Notes under the pieces: model-generated
Seen by the model: only the letters and a program-made list of their open reading frames with translations
Databases searched by the model: none
What the model was told of the DNA's origin: nothing
Shown here: positions 11,101-18,431 of the stretch, piece by piece
Layout of the letters: each line of letters begins with the position of its first letter
Numbering within the stretch: position 1 is the first letter of the stretch
Position numbers and translations under genes: made by a program
Origin: Spirosoma rigui
GTDB taxonomy: Bacteria; Bacteroidota; Bacteroidia; Cytophagales; Spirosomataceae
Length of the DNA: 64,000 nt
NCBI RefSeq assembly: GCF_002067135.1
Contig: NZ_CP020105.1
Coordinates: forward strand, 4,154,001 to 4,218,000
Direction of reading: 5' to 3'

Positions 11101-12999
11101 AACCTCGCAGCCAGCACTTCCTTCCTGCTGCGCGTCGAGGCTGCTGCCAGCACCCCCGGGACCTCAACCCCGCCACCGACGACCAACCCCACCACCGGCT
11201 TCGCCATCACGGGCGTTACGACGGGGAGTTGCCAGACCCTCAGCCCCACCCTGCGCCAGATCAGCTTCACGCCCCAGTACAGCGGACTCAACGGGCAGGC
11301 CGTCACCTTTTCCGTTATCGGAGAGATGGTCCCAACCACTAGTGCAGGCCCTTACTCCCTGCGGGTCTACACTGACAACCCAACCATCACCCTAAAAGCC
11401 CGGCAGACAGGCACCGATGCCAGTTTCGCCTACAGCTGGCTGGCCGCTTGCGCCAACAACACCGGCGGTGCTACCCCACCCCCGACCACGGCGAACCAGG
11501 CCCCCCGTCTGGTCAACCCGCTCGCCGATCAGCAGGTGACGGTAAATCAGCCCTTCACCCTGGCGATTGCCCCGACTACGTTCAGCGATCCCGACAACCA
11601 AACGCTGACCTACTCTTTGACCGGCTTACCCAACGGGCTGAGCTTTGACGCGGGCACGCTCACCATCAGCGGGCGGCCTACTACGGTGGGACAAACGACG
11701 GTGACGCTGACGGCTACCGACCCGGGCAACCTCGCAGCCAGCACTTCCTTCCTGCTGCGCGTCGAGGCTGCTGCCAGCACCCCCGGGACCTCAACCCCGC
11801 CACCGACGACCAACCCCACCACCGGCTTTGCCATCACGGGCGTTACGACGGGGAGTTGCCAGACCCTCAGCCCCACCCTGCGCCAGATCAGCTTCACGCC
11901 CCAGTACAGCGGACTCAACGGGCAGGCCGTCACCTTTTCCGTTATCGGAGAGATGGTCCCAACCACTAGTGCAGGCCCTTACTCCCTGCGGGTCTACACT
12001 GACAACCCAACCATCACCCTAAAAGCCCGGCAGACAGGCACCGATGCCAGTTTCGCCTACAGCTGGCTGGCCGCTTGCGCCAACAACACCGGCGGTGCTA
12101 CCCCACCCCCGACCACGGCGAACCAGGCCCCCCGTCTGGTCAACCCGCTCGCCGATCAGCAGGTGACGGTAAATCAGCCCTTCACCCTGGCGATTGCCCC
12201 GACTACGTTCAGCGATCCCGACAACCAAACGCTGACTTACTCTTTAACCGGCTTACCCAACGGGCTGAGCTTTGACGCGGGCACGCTCACCATCAGCGGG
12301 CGGCCTACTACGGTGGGACAAACGACGGTGACGCTGACGGCTACCGACCCGGGCAACCTCACAGCCAGCACCTCCTTCCTGCTGCGCGTCGAGGCCGCTG
12401 CCAGCACCCCCGGGACCTCCACCCCGCCACCGACGACCAACCCCACCACCACCGGCTTTGCCATCACGGGCGTTACGACGGGGAGTTGCCAGACCCTCAG
12501 CCCCACCCTGCGCCAGATCAGCTTCACGCCCCAGTACAGCGGACTCAACGGGCAGGCCGTCACCTTTGCCGTTGACCGGGAAATGGTGCCGACCACCATC
12601 CCGGGGCCCTACTCCCTGCGGGTCTACACCGACAACCCAATCATCACCCTCCGGGCTAAGCAATCGGCCAGCGAGGCCACCTTTGCCTACAACTGGCTGG
12701 CAGCTTGCCCACAAAGCAATGGCCGGGTTAGTGCAGAACCGGTTGCGCCTTTGGCCGTAACGGTGTTGGGTAATCCGGTTATGACCGACGTTTTACCGCT
12801 CGAAATTCGGGGAGCAAAGGGGGAATGGATACGGCTTCAGCTATTTAACGAACGAGGCTACGTCACGGGCGACATCAATATCCGGCACCTTGATCCCATC
12901 GAATGGCCTTCCGTAAAACTGGATGGACCGGCAGGTCTGTATATTCTGCATGTCAGCACCCCCACGCAACTCCGAATTGTAAAAGTGCTGAAACTGTAA
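8101..12999 (+). CDS. T9SS-secreted multidomain protein: quinoprotein glucose/sorbosone dehydrogenase-like domain, PKD, FnIII and repeated Ig-like modules
   Basis: Giant exported protein of 1632 residues. Order: signal peptide (1-35, ending LSAQ); a six-bladed propeller resembling soluble PQQ sugar dehydrogenases (about 36-520, with SLGLRNPFRMS, VGDVGWYTNEDLHRID and GLNCGWPLYEG); a PKD domain (about 521-613, YRWDFGDGTTSNEVNPQHVF); a further Ig-like segment; a fibronectin III domain (about 727-831); a Cys-containing module starting at GGALALIAPLYNC (836); three putative-Ig (He_PIG) domains alternating with three Cys-containing modules starting TGFAITGVTTGSC; and a C-terminal sorting domain of about 75 residues ending GLYILHVSTPTQLRIVKVLKL-like, typical of type IX secretion. 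The last two-thirds are stalk-like. Whether the propeller binds PQQ and oxidises sugars or only binds glycans cannot be told from sequence. Monocistronic: flanked by terminators on both sides. Confidence 0.88.
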   Translation: MFTSTPASGKSATCFSYYGWILIVFVLFSTRLSAQTLPPGFVSSAIQSGYDTPVGTVFSANGQQLFVWDKAGRVFVSTWNGTTYIRQGTPVLDISDEVGNWRDFGLLSVCLDPNFSQNGLFYLFYVVDRHHLLYYGTSQYNKDANDYFNATISRVTRYRAGNTNGSLIADRNSRQVLLGESKSTGIPLLYESHAGGTLLFGRDGTLLVSTGDNASYDAIDVGNERNTYVQTAINEGIMRPAENVGALRSQMITSLCGKVLRIDPNTGDGVASNPFYTGSNPRAPQSRVWSLGLRNPFRMSLQPNTGSTSPNDANPGTLFVGDVGWYTNEDLHRIDRGGLNCGWPLYEGLDTAPGYYGRSVRNQDEPGQPTFESQCQQPVTATVDSDPARRRLVHSRPILDWRHDAPIARVPAFDGNTAVVRTVGSAGAPTGTPFRGNAAMGGVFYTGSQFPAAYQNTYFFADFGQNWIKNLVLHDHDDHAVEEVRDFAGSGFGQGVVHLDVSPLDGSLFCVNINGQIIRISYGGNQPPTARPTASVTSGSSPLTVQFSGSTSSDPEGRPLTYRWDFGDGTTSNEVNPQHVFTSSDNRSFTTSLVVTDDGQLTDTQQLVISLNSVAPTVRITNPADGSLYPLNKISYYRLEASVTDNNPGTLAYEWQVWLQHNNHEHPEPVLRETNPQVQISPVGCSGTDTYSYRITLKVTNQGGLTASTSVRIFPDCASGTTAVGQVTTTPLTNAVQVNWKNPAATFDEIMVVCRPGSGFQSHPSGTDYAADANFKGTGTAFESGRVVYKGSGQTVTAQNLDASTPYYFRIFTRIGSTWNEGVEVTATPTGNTPTGGALALIAPLYNCATGAITFRTTGGNGSTIEYAAGGITGWTTNPNQTVESGLRGDPKVLILNARQGNTQVSYSFDLPNACGSGSAPGNRPPVVAAAIGNQVLTQQQPYTFNIPGNTFNDPDNQTLTYSLTGLPNGLSFDAGTLTISGRPTTVGQTTVTLTATDPGNLAASTSFLLRVEAAASTPGTSTPPPTTNPTTGFAITGVTTGSCQTLSPTLRQISFTPQYSGLNGQAVTFSVIGEMVPTTSAGPYSLRVYTDNPTITLKARQTGTDASFAYSWLAACANNTGGATPPPTTANQAPRLVNPLADQQVTVNQPFTLAIAPTTFSDPDNQTLTYSLTGLPNGLSFDAGTLTISGRPTTVGQTTVTLTATDPGNLAASTSFLLRVEAAASTPGTSTPPPTTNPTTGFAITGVTTGSCQTLSPTLRQISFTPQYSGLNGQAVTFSVIGEMVPTTSAGPYSLRVYTDNPTITLKARQTGTDASFAYSWLAACANNTGGATPPPTTANQAPRLVNPLADQQVTVNQPFTLAIAPTTFSDPDNQTLTYSLTGLPNGLSFDAGTLTISGRPTTVGQTTVTLTATDPGNLTASTSFLLRVEAAASTPGTSTPPPTTNPTTTGFAITGVTTGSCQTLSPTLRQISFTPQYSGLNGQAVTFAVDREMVPTTIPGPYSLRVYTDNPIITLRAKQSASEATFAYNWLAACPQSNGRVSAEPVAPLAVTVLGNPVMTDVLPLEIRGAKGEWIRLQLFNERGYVTGDINIRHLDPIEWPSVKLDGPAGLYILHVSTPTQLRIVKVLKL
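10960..11586 (+). repeat. 627-bp tandem repeat, copy 1
   Basis: Begins at GATCCCGACAA. Encodes the rest of one He_PIG domain, a Pro/Thr linker and one Cys-containing module of 209 residues in all. By eye it differs from copy 2 at only a few positions, for example 10971 and the Phe codon in TTGFAITG. Confidence 0.95.
11587..12213 (+). repeat. 627-bp tandem repeat, copy 2
   Basis: Nearly identical to copy 1 at the DNA level with the same 627-bp period, in frame. Such identity, including third codon positions, implies recent duplication or gene conversion. Confidence 0.95.
12214..12708 (+). repeat. tandem repeat, copy 3 (partial, diverged at its end)
   Basis: The first about 350 bp match copies 1 and 2 with scattered changes and one extra ACC codon in the linker. 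From about 12565 it diverges (FAVDREMVPTTIPGPY in place of FSVIGEMVPTTSAGPY) and runs into the sorting domain. Confidence 0.9.
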
Positions 13000-13116
13000 C
13001 GAATAGGCGTTGATCAGCAAACCTACGGTCAAGCTCCCTTCTATTTCCATTGGCCTCCGCCAGCGACGGGCCATCAACCTATAACGGCAACTCCGTCACG
13101 TTGCCGATAAACGCAG

Positions 13117-13156
13117 AAAGCCGACCCGGGTCATACAGACAGGGTCGGCTTTTTTC
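13117..13156. terminator. intrinsic terminator between convergent genes
   Basis: An 11-bp stem (13117-13127 with 13142-13152) with a 14-nt loop and T-run on the plus strand. It can end the large secreted-protein gene and, in reverse, the lipoprotein gene at 13217. Confidence 0.85.
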
Positions 13157-13216
13157 AGGTAACGGAGCACAGCCAAACGGAGACCGATCTCCAATGCTGC
13201 GCAAACAAGGATATGA

Positions 13217-14014
13217 CTACCGAGTGTATTCGCCTTCGGCAATTTTGTCGAGCAATACTTCGGCCAGTGACAGAGCACGCTCTTTGCGAACGGCCGGCGC
13301 ATCTTTCGTAGACACCGTTACATTGACGATGTGGTTATTGTACAACACGTGCATGGCTCCTTTGGCAGGCTCCCAAACCGCTTTGTCGCCCACGTTAGGA
13401 ACCGCAATGAACTGACCCGTGCTTACGGCCGGCTTCGTTAATTTTACCGCTGCCGATGTCACACCCGATACCGAGTTCGACGAATCGTTGTCAGCTGTAG
13501 CATCGGCGTCAACGTCAGCCGACTTACTGCCTTCGGGCGAGGTAGCAGGACGCTCAGCGCCGGTACCTTCTGGGGCAGGACCGGACAAAGGTGCTTTCTC
13601 CCCGTGTTCCTCCATGGCGTCAGCTTCTGGCGCAGCTCCGTCCTGGTATTTCTTATTGAAAATGTACTCGGCGTGGTAGATAGACTGGAAAGGTTTTTCT
13701 CCACCGAAGGCCAGAGAAACTTTACTGCCTCCCCACTCAAACGTGCATCCATTAGGATAGTCGTGTTCGGACATTTCGGTCGTTTCGCCGAGTTTGAACG
13801 TGCTGCGAACAAACTCTTCACCCAGTACATTGCAGGGCTCGTCGTAGTTAGCGTCGGTGGTAAGCATGTTTACGCCCACCACTTTTTTTGCTAAATATGG
13901 GCTGCCTGTTCCTGCGGCATCATTGGCGCCATCGGTCGTTGTCGCGTTATCTCCTTTGAAGCAGGATGATAGGAACAGGACAGGCAACGTGTACAATAGT
14001 GGATTGATTTTCAT
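13217..14014 (-). CDS. lipoprotein with acidic disordered insert, function unknown
   Basis: Predicted lipoprotein of 265 residues. The N-terminus MKINPLLYTLPVLFLSSC has a clear lipobox (FLSSC, Cys 18). After it come a globular part with two Cys (EPCNVLGEE, NGCTFEWGG), a Ser/Glu/Asp/Ala-rich disordered stretch around 140-190, and a second folded part up to LAEVLLDKIAEGEYTR. The ATG at 14014 was chosen because it starts the signal peptide and lies just after a -7 promoter box. I do not recognise the family. Confidence 0.78.
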   Translation of the reverse strand: MKINPLLYTLPVLFLSSCFKGDNATTTDGANDAAGTGSPYLAKKVVGVNMLTTDANYDEPCNVLGEEFVRSTFKLGETTEMSEHDYPNGCTFEWGGSKVSLAFGGEKPFQSIYHAEYIFNKKYQDGAAPEADAMEEHGEKAPLSGPAPEGTGAERPATSPEGSKSADVDADATADNDSSNSVSGVTSAAVKLTKPAVSTGQFIAVPNVGDKAVWEPAKGAMHVLYNNHIVNVTVSTKDAPAVRKERALSLAEVLLDKIAEGEYTR

Positions 14015-14031
14015 AATTCGTTTAAGAAAGC

Positions 14032-14040
14032 CCAAAATTA
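14032..14040 (-). promoter_or_regulatory. -7 box TAATTTTGG for the lipoprotein at 13217
   Basis: Matches TAnnTTTG on the minus strand, 18 bp before the ATG at 14014. It supports the downstream start rather than the longer open frame. Confidence 0.6.
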
Positions 14041-14215
14041 GCGTTTTCTTACATACAATTAGAAGCTGTCCGTTGTTTGATGACCGACAAGTTTGTTTTT
14101 TGAGCGTATTCTTCGCAACGGGCGTTTCGTGAACCCCACACGTTGGTTGGGGACCGATCTGTCGGCCGTTCATGCACATCTGCCGCTATCTACTAAGCAA
14201 ACGGTAATCCTTGCG

Positions 14216-14224
14216 TAATTTTGC
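14216..14224 (+). promoter_or_regulatory. -7 box TAATTTTGC for the LpxH-like gene
   Basis: Exact match to the Bacteroidota consensus TAnnTTTGC, 19 bp before the ATG at 14243. Confidence 0.65.
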
Positions 14225-14242
14225 TTCGATTTTCCCGATTGC

Positions 14243-15025
14243 ATGTCCAATATCGAAACCATCCCCCTTCCTGCCGGCCGCAACGCTTACTTCGCGTCCG
14301 ATTTTCACCTGGGCGTACCCACGCCTGAACAAAGCCGAATTCGGGAACGCGCCGTTGTGGCCTGGCTCGACCACATCAAGCCCGACGCCGAGGTCATCTT
14401 CCTGGTCGGTGACGTGTTTGATTTCTGGTTCGAGTACAAACGATCCATTCCAAAAGGCTTTATCCGGCTCCAGGGTAAACTGGCTGAATTAACCGACGCC
14501 GGTACCCGCGTGGTACTCTTTACGGGCAATCACGACATGTGGATGAGCGACTATTTCACGCAGGAGATGGGCATCCCCGTCTACCGTGAACCCCGCCGGT
14601 ATACCATCGGCGACAAACGGTTTCTGATCGGGCATGGCGACGGCCTCGGTCCCGGCGACTACGTTTACAAGCGACTGAAAGTGCTGTTTGAAAGCGGGCT
14701 GGCCCGGCGACTGTTCCGCTACCTCCACCCGGACGTGGGCATTGGTCTGGCCCAGACCTGGTCTTACCGCAGCCGGCTCAGCAACCAGCATAAAGGCGAA
14801 GAAATCTTCCTGGGCGACGACCGGGAATGGCTCATGCAGTACTGCCGTGAGGTAGAAGCGCAGATGCACCACGATTACTACGTGTTCGGGCACCGTCACC
14901 TCCCCCTCGACCGACCCGTATCGGAAACAAGCCGCTATATCAACCTCGGCGAGTGGGTTACGGCTAAAACCTACGCCCGCTTCGACGGAACAGACCTGCA
15001 ACTTAAAACATGGCCTACCGACTGA
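14243..15025 (+). CDS. UDP-2,3-diacylglucosamine diphosphatase-like metallophosphoesterase
   Basis: Calcineurin-like phosphoesterase of 260 residues, probably LpxH, which cleaves UDP-2,3-diacylglucosamine in lipid A synthesis on the inner face of the membrane. The five metal-site motifs are present in order: ASDFHLG, GDVFDFW, GNHDMW, GHGDG and FGHRHLP. A lid-like helical insert contains YKRLKVLFESGLARRLFRYL. Length and motifs fit the LpxH type common in Bacteroidota. It has its own promoter box and is not clearly co-transcribed with neighbours. Confidence 0.85.
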   Translation: MSNIETIPLPAGRNAYFASDFHLGVPTPEQSRIRERAVVAWLDHIKPDAEVIFLVGDVFDFWFEYKRSIPKGFIRLQGKLAELTDAGTRVVLFTGNHDMWMSDYFTQEMGIPVYREPRRYTIGDKRFLIGHGDGLGPGDYVYKRLKVLFESGLARRLFRYLHPDVGIGLAQTWSYRSRLSNQHKGEEIFLGDDREWLMQYCREVEAQMHHDYYVFGHRHLPLDRPVSETSRYINLGEWVTAKTYARFDGTDLQLKTWPTD

Positions 15026-15338
15026 TTGAGTTGCATCTGGCCCGCGGGCAATAGACGGGCCTCGCCCTACTCTCAATTACCTGCGCAGCACCGCACCAAT
15101 GGCTGTCCGATACCGGTTACATTCCCCAAAAAAAGAGAGTAAATAAACGAAGTTATGCCGGTAGGGTTGTTGAGCAAACCTGGCTAACGCCAGCCGTTGA
15201 CCACCCGGCAGTGGATACGAAGAACGCAAAAAAGCCGCTTCCGGTCGGAAGCGGCTGATCAAAATCATTCTGTTTTATTAGTGGTCAGGTCGTAGATCTA
15301 TCAGTGGCTGAAAGCCGTAAGATCGATGGCCTGGTGGC
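15026..15338. other. non-coding spacer, 313 bp, with one terminator
   Basis: Separates the convergent LpxH-like gene and the gene at 15339-16067. Apart from the terminator at 15227-15256 I see no gene; a 63-codon open frame on the minus strand here has no start signal and a composition unlike protein. Confidence 0.5.
15227..15256 (-). terminator. intrinsic terminator for the minus-strand gene at 15339
   Basis: Stem of 10-11 bp (15233-15242 with 15247-15256) and an A-run just left of it, which is a T-run on the minus strand. Confidence 0.85.
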
Positions 15339-16067
15339 TTAGTTTCCTTCCTGCAGGACATCTTTACGAGTCATGTTTTCGCGGGGTGCTTTGTTGAATT
15401 CACTCCGCCACTCCTTCGTTTTCAGATCTCCCCGTTTCACCGACCGGATAAAATTAGCCCAGGCAAAGGGGTTCGTAAACGCGAACGTCGGTGTCGCACT
15501 ACGTCCAACGATGGACTCACGCCCAAAGAACTGCTGATTAACAAAGTTCTGGTGGTTGGCTACCGCTCCCATAGGCATCGTTGCGGCCATACGCATAATA
15601 GCGGCCGGATCGGTGTTGCGGGCCAGGTTGTCACGCTCCATCTGGTCGGGCAGTTTCAGGTTCACGAACGCTTCCTTGAACAGCTCTTCCGTCGCGTAGG
15701 GGTACACCTTTACCTCGGCCAGTGTCTTAACATCCTCTTGGAGGGCCACCACCGCCGAATAGGTCAATTCAGTGAGCCGTCGGGGTATAATGTGGTACTG
15801 GGTTTTGAAACCAACGTAGCTGAAGATGATACTATCGCCGGGAAACACGGGCAGGGCAAAATAGCCGTTTGTAGCCGACAGCACCCCTTTCCCGGCCTTG
15901 GGAATGTAGATATAGGCCCCGGGCAGTGGTTCGTTATTCTTGCCGCCCGTCAGGAAGCCTGTAAAGGTCACCTGCCGTTCCTGCCCCTGCGCAAACGTAT
16001 CGGCTAATCCACCCGTAAGCAGCAGCAGGCATACGCCCAGCAGTATATATGTTAACGATTGCTTCAT
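15339..16067 (-). CDS. exported protein with carboxypeptidase-like regulatory (CarboxypepD_reg) domain
   Basis: Protein of 242 residues with a signal peptide (1-26, ending TFAQ). Residues about 33-115 form the beta-sandwich regulatory domain seen at the front of TonB receptors and in stand-alone Bacteroidota proteins (FTGFLTGGKNNEPLPGAYIY, then GVLSATNGYFALPVFPGDSI and FSYVGFKT). The C-terminal half (LAEVKVYPYATEELFKEAF onward) has no motif I recognise. Likely periplasmic or outer-membrane attached. Role unknown; a binding or assembly function is inference. Confidence 0.8.
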   Translation of the reverse strand: MKQSLTYILLGVCLLLLTGGLADTFAQGQERQVTFTGFLTGGKNNEPLPGAYIYIPKAGKGVLSATNGYFALPVFPGDSIIFSYVGFKTQYHIIPRRLTELTYSAVVALQEDVKTLAEVKVYPYATEELFKEAFVNLKLPDQMERDNLARNTDPAAIMRMAATMPMGAVANHQNFVNQQFFGRESIVGRSATPTFAFTNPFAWANFIRSVKRGDLKTKEWRSEFNKAPRENMTRKDVLQEGN

Positions 16068-16786
16068 GCTTTTCGATCAAAGACGCCGGATTCTGACGCT
16101 TATACGGGTAATGAATTCCAGCGCAGACGAATCAATTAGTCGGCTGGTATGGCGCTTCTTACTTAACTACACAAAATAACGAATGATTTACGGTCAGACA
16201 GTATTTAGGCAAATAATTTAAGAAACGTTAAGGCTTATTAGCGTCAAAGATAACCATATATCACTAAACGCATGGAATAGGAATTGCTTGGCTTTCCCTA
16301 CTGTAATTTATCGTTGTTTGACTGTAACCTTCATGATCCCACTGAGTAAAGTGGGGGTAGTTCAGCTCACTTTATAAGCAACTAGACGATTTTACGCAGG
16401 CATCCGGTTGGCAACCATATTTTGTCAACAGCATGGACTCAGACGCCGGACTATTACTAGAAACATTACTAAGGCAGGCCGCTTCCACGCGCACTGTTGT
16501 CCCCACTGTCACAATAGTGCCGGGTTTTAACCAACCGGTTTCGTCAATCCCAGGAACCAGGTTTAGACAGCTCATCGACCATTTTGAATACCTAATAACT
16601 TGGCAATAAAAACGCCCGGCTGTTCAAGACAGCCGGGCGTCACATTTTTACTCAGTACATTGTTTTTATGGGTTAATATCGCCGGTCCCGCTCTCATTCA
16701 GACACGTGAATCGTAAATAGTCACTAATAGGTCTGATCATATTGATGGGGAATACTCTCAGCGGTTTGCCGCCAACAATGGTCAAC
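16068..16786. other. 719-bp AT-rich intergenic region without convincing genes
   Basis: Low-GC stretch between two minus-strand genes. It contains a TATCTTTGA box on the minus strand at 16244-16252, rather far from the gene at 16067, and a terminator at 16612-16640. A 67-codon Cys-rich open frame (complement of 16372-16575) has an ATG but no recognisable homology, signal peptide or promoter; I regard it as doubtful. Confidence 0.5.
16607..16645. terminator. intrinsic terminator downstream of the YD-repeat lipoprotein gene
   Basis: Perfect 12-bp stem (16612-16623 with 16629-16640) with a 5-nt loop, an A-run on the left and TTTTT at 16645. It most likely serves the minus-strand gene that ends at 16787. 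Confidence 0.85.
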
Positions 16787-17656
16787 TTACAGCGCGCAAC
16801 CGTAGGTAAAATCATTTACAGTAATATTCTCATCCCGGTAGAGAGGCTCATCAATCGTATTGTTAATGACGGATTTTGTTCGAATGATTTGACCTCTTTG
16901 GTCATAAGTATAAATAAACGTGGCTACCGAATTTGACTTAAATGGCGTGCCATCTTTTAGGACCGTCGCGATACTCGTCGTCGATTTCGTCAGCAGGTTT
17001 CTGGTGTTTTTACCAAAATAAGGGGCGATTGCCTGATAGCCGGGCTCTATTAAATAATACGGCTGTTGCAGCGCAGCGGTAAAGCCGGGCTTACTTTGGT
17101 CATATTCGTATTGACTTATCCGTGTCGTCGTTGCTGCGGGCGTCTTGACGACTTCTACTTGCTCAACCAGGTTTCCATTGGTAATAGTGTAGGTTCTCTC
17201 CGTTGTAGCGCTCGTCGATTTGACCAGATATCCGTTGTTGTCGTATTGATAGGTTGATCCATTACCACTGGCAATTAAGCCTTGGTTATTGAGGGAATAG
17301 TTGATCTGAGAACTTGTCCCGTTACTCGCATACCGAGTTTCTTTAATCTGGGTGGGTGAGTATTCGTAGGTAGACTTCGAATTAGCCTGTTGCGGATTCA
17401 CCGAAAATACGGTTTCGGACTGGCTTACTCGTCCCTGTTCATCATACGTAAAGGTCTGGTAGTCATTTAGTCCCAAATTGTAAGCTACATTATTGTAATT
17501 CACTGTCTCCACGTAAGGCAATGATGGCGATGGGAAAAGAAGGGTTCTTTTAACGACCGGGCAGGTGGAAACGGCTTCGGGAGGTGTGCGGTGATCATCG
17601 CACGCAATCAAGCCCGTAAGAAGGGCCACACATAATACAGTAGAGGTTTTTTTCAT
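16787..17656 (-). CDS. lipoprotein with YD/RHS-like repeats
   Basis: Predicted lipoprotein of 289 residues. The N-terminus MKKTSTVLCVALLTGLIAC gives a lipobox with Cys 19. The body carries degenerate YD-type repeats (YEYSPTQIKETRY, YQYDNNGYLVKST, YTYDQRGQIIRT), a beta-strand fold also found in RHS proteins and in many small Bacteroidota surface lipoproteins. No toxin domain follows, so it is not a full RHS system. The ATG at 17656 starts the signal peptide; a promoter box lies 20 bp upstream. GC content is visibly lower than in the flanking genes, consistent with transfer or weak expression. Function unknown. Confidence 0.8.
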   Translation of the reverse strand: MKKTSTVLCVALLTGLIACDDHRTPPEAVSTCPVVKRTLLFPSPSLPYVETVNYNNVAYNLGLNDYQTFTYDEQGRVSQSETVFSVNPQQANSKSTYEYSPTQIKETRYASNGTSSQINYSLNNQGLIASGNGSTYQYDNNGYLVKSTSATTERTYTITNGNLVEQVEVVKTPAATTTRISQYEYDQSKPGFTAALQQPYYLIEPGYQAIAPYFGKNTRNLLTKSTTSIATVLKDGTPFKSNSVATFIYTYDQRGQIIRTKSVINNTIDEPLYRDENITVNDFTYGCAL

Positions 17657-17675
17657 CGAACTAGTAGAATTAATT

Positions 17676-17684
17676 TCAAATCTA
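17676..17684 (-). promoter_or_regulatory. -7 box TAGATTTGA for the YD-repeat lipoprotein
   Basis: Matches TAnnTTTG on the minus strand, about 20 bp before the ATG at 17656; decides against the longer open frame. Confidence 0.55.
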
Positions 17685-17904
17685 CTAAGCAAAACAATAT
17701 GTAACTTTATTAATATATAGCTTTTTTTCGACTTACGATAAAGATATTTGGTACTAGCCTGACTGCTGTACTGAAGGACGTATATCTGTACAAAACTTAG
17801 GGCATGGGTATTGAAGAACTTCGGGAACACATATCCATCTTTCAGCGGTGGCCATGATTGGCTACTTGTAAAGAAAAGTACCAACGATAGATCAACCCAG
17901 GGGC

Positions 17905-18192
17905 ATGGAACGGACTAACTTTCTACCACTCGCTATTTTAGTTATTCTGCTTTCTCCCCTGCTCTATGCGCTCTACCTATTCGTTTTTCCTCCTGGCGTT
18001 ATTCCGCTCCGGACCTGGTGGCTTGGCTACTATATCATTTTACTGGCGGGTCCTTTTCTTATTGGCTACGGGATGCTTGTCTATCCTCGCAAACATCACC
18101 GGACATTAGCCCGGATTGCCTTTATTGTTGGGATCGGCTTGACCGGTGTATTTATGTGGCTAATCGTTGTTCCTACCCTACTAAGTGAATGA
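17905..18192 (+). CDS. small membrane protein, function unknown
   Basis: Protein of 95 residues with three predicted transmembrane helices (about 7-29, 38-60 and 67-91) joined by short loops, one being YPRKHHRTLARIA. No motif identifies a role. It stands alone, divergent from the YD-repeat lipoprotein. The coding call rests on the clean hydrophobic periodicity and an ATG start. Confidence 0.6.
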   Translation: MERTNFLPLAILVILLSPLLYALYLFVFPPGVIPLRTWWLGYYIILLAGPFLIGYGMLVYPRKHHRTLARIAFIVGIGLTGVFMWLIVVPTLLSE

Positions 18193-18431
18193 GCATACCT
18201 ACCTCTGTAGCTGGTAGAAATAAGGATGAAGCAGACGAACGTGTTTCTGCTGCTTTATACCGCCCCTGAACCGGTTACGGGCAAATAGGATGAACAGATT
18301 AGTTCGGGATGCCGGTTCCCTCCAACAGGACCCGGCTCTTCGTGCGCCGGGTAGGCAATGCGGTGCAACCCGGCAGAGGTTGACCCCAGCTTTAACCCTA
18401 AACCCTTTTAACGCCCCTCAGTGCCCCAAAA

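Noticed and set aside
10960-12708. Tandem repeats considered as a CRISPR or mobile element
   Set aside because: The 627-bp units are in-frame coding repeats of a secreted protein; no spacers, transposase or terminal inverted repeats.
15077-15268. 63-codon open frame on the minus strand before the terminator
   Set aside because: It includes the terminator stem and has no family similarity.
16372-16575. 67-codon Cys-rich open frame on the minus strand
   Set aside because: No signal peptide, promoter box or recognisable family, and it lies in an AT-rich spacer; chance open frame is as likely.
16787-17656. RHS/contact-dependent toxin system
   Set aside because: YD-like repeats occur, but the protein is only 289 residues, has no RHS core motif or toxin C-terminus, and no immunity gene is adjacent.
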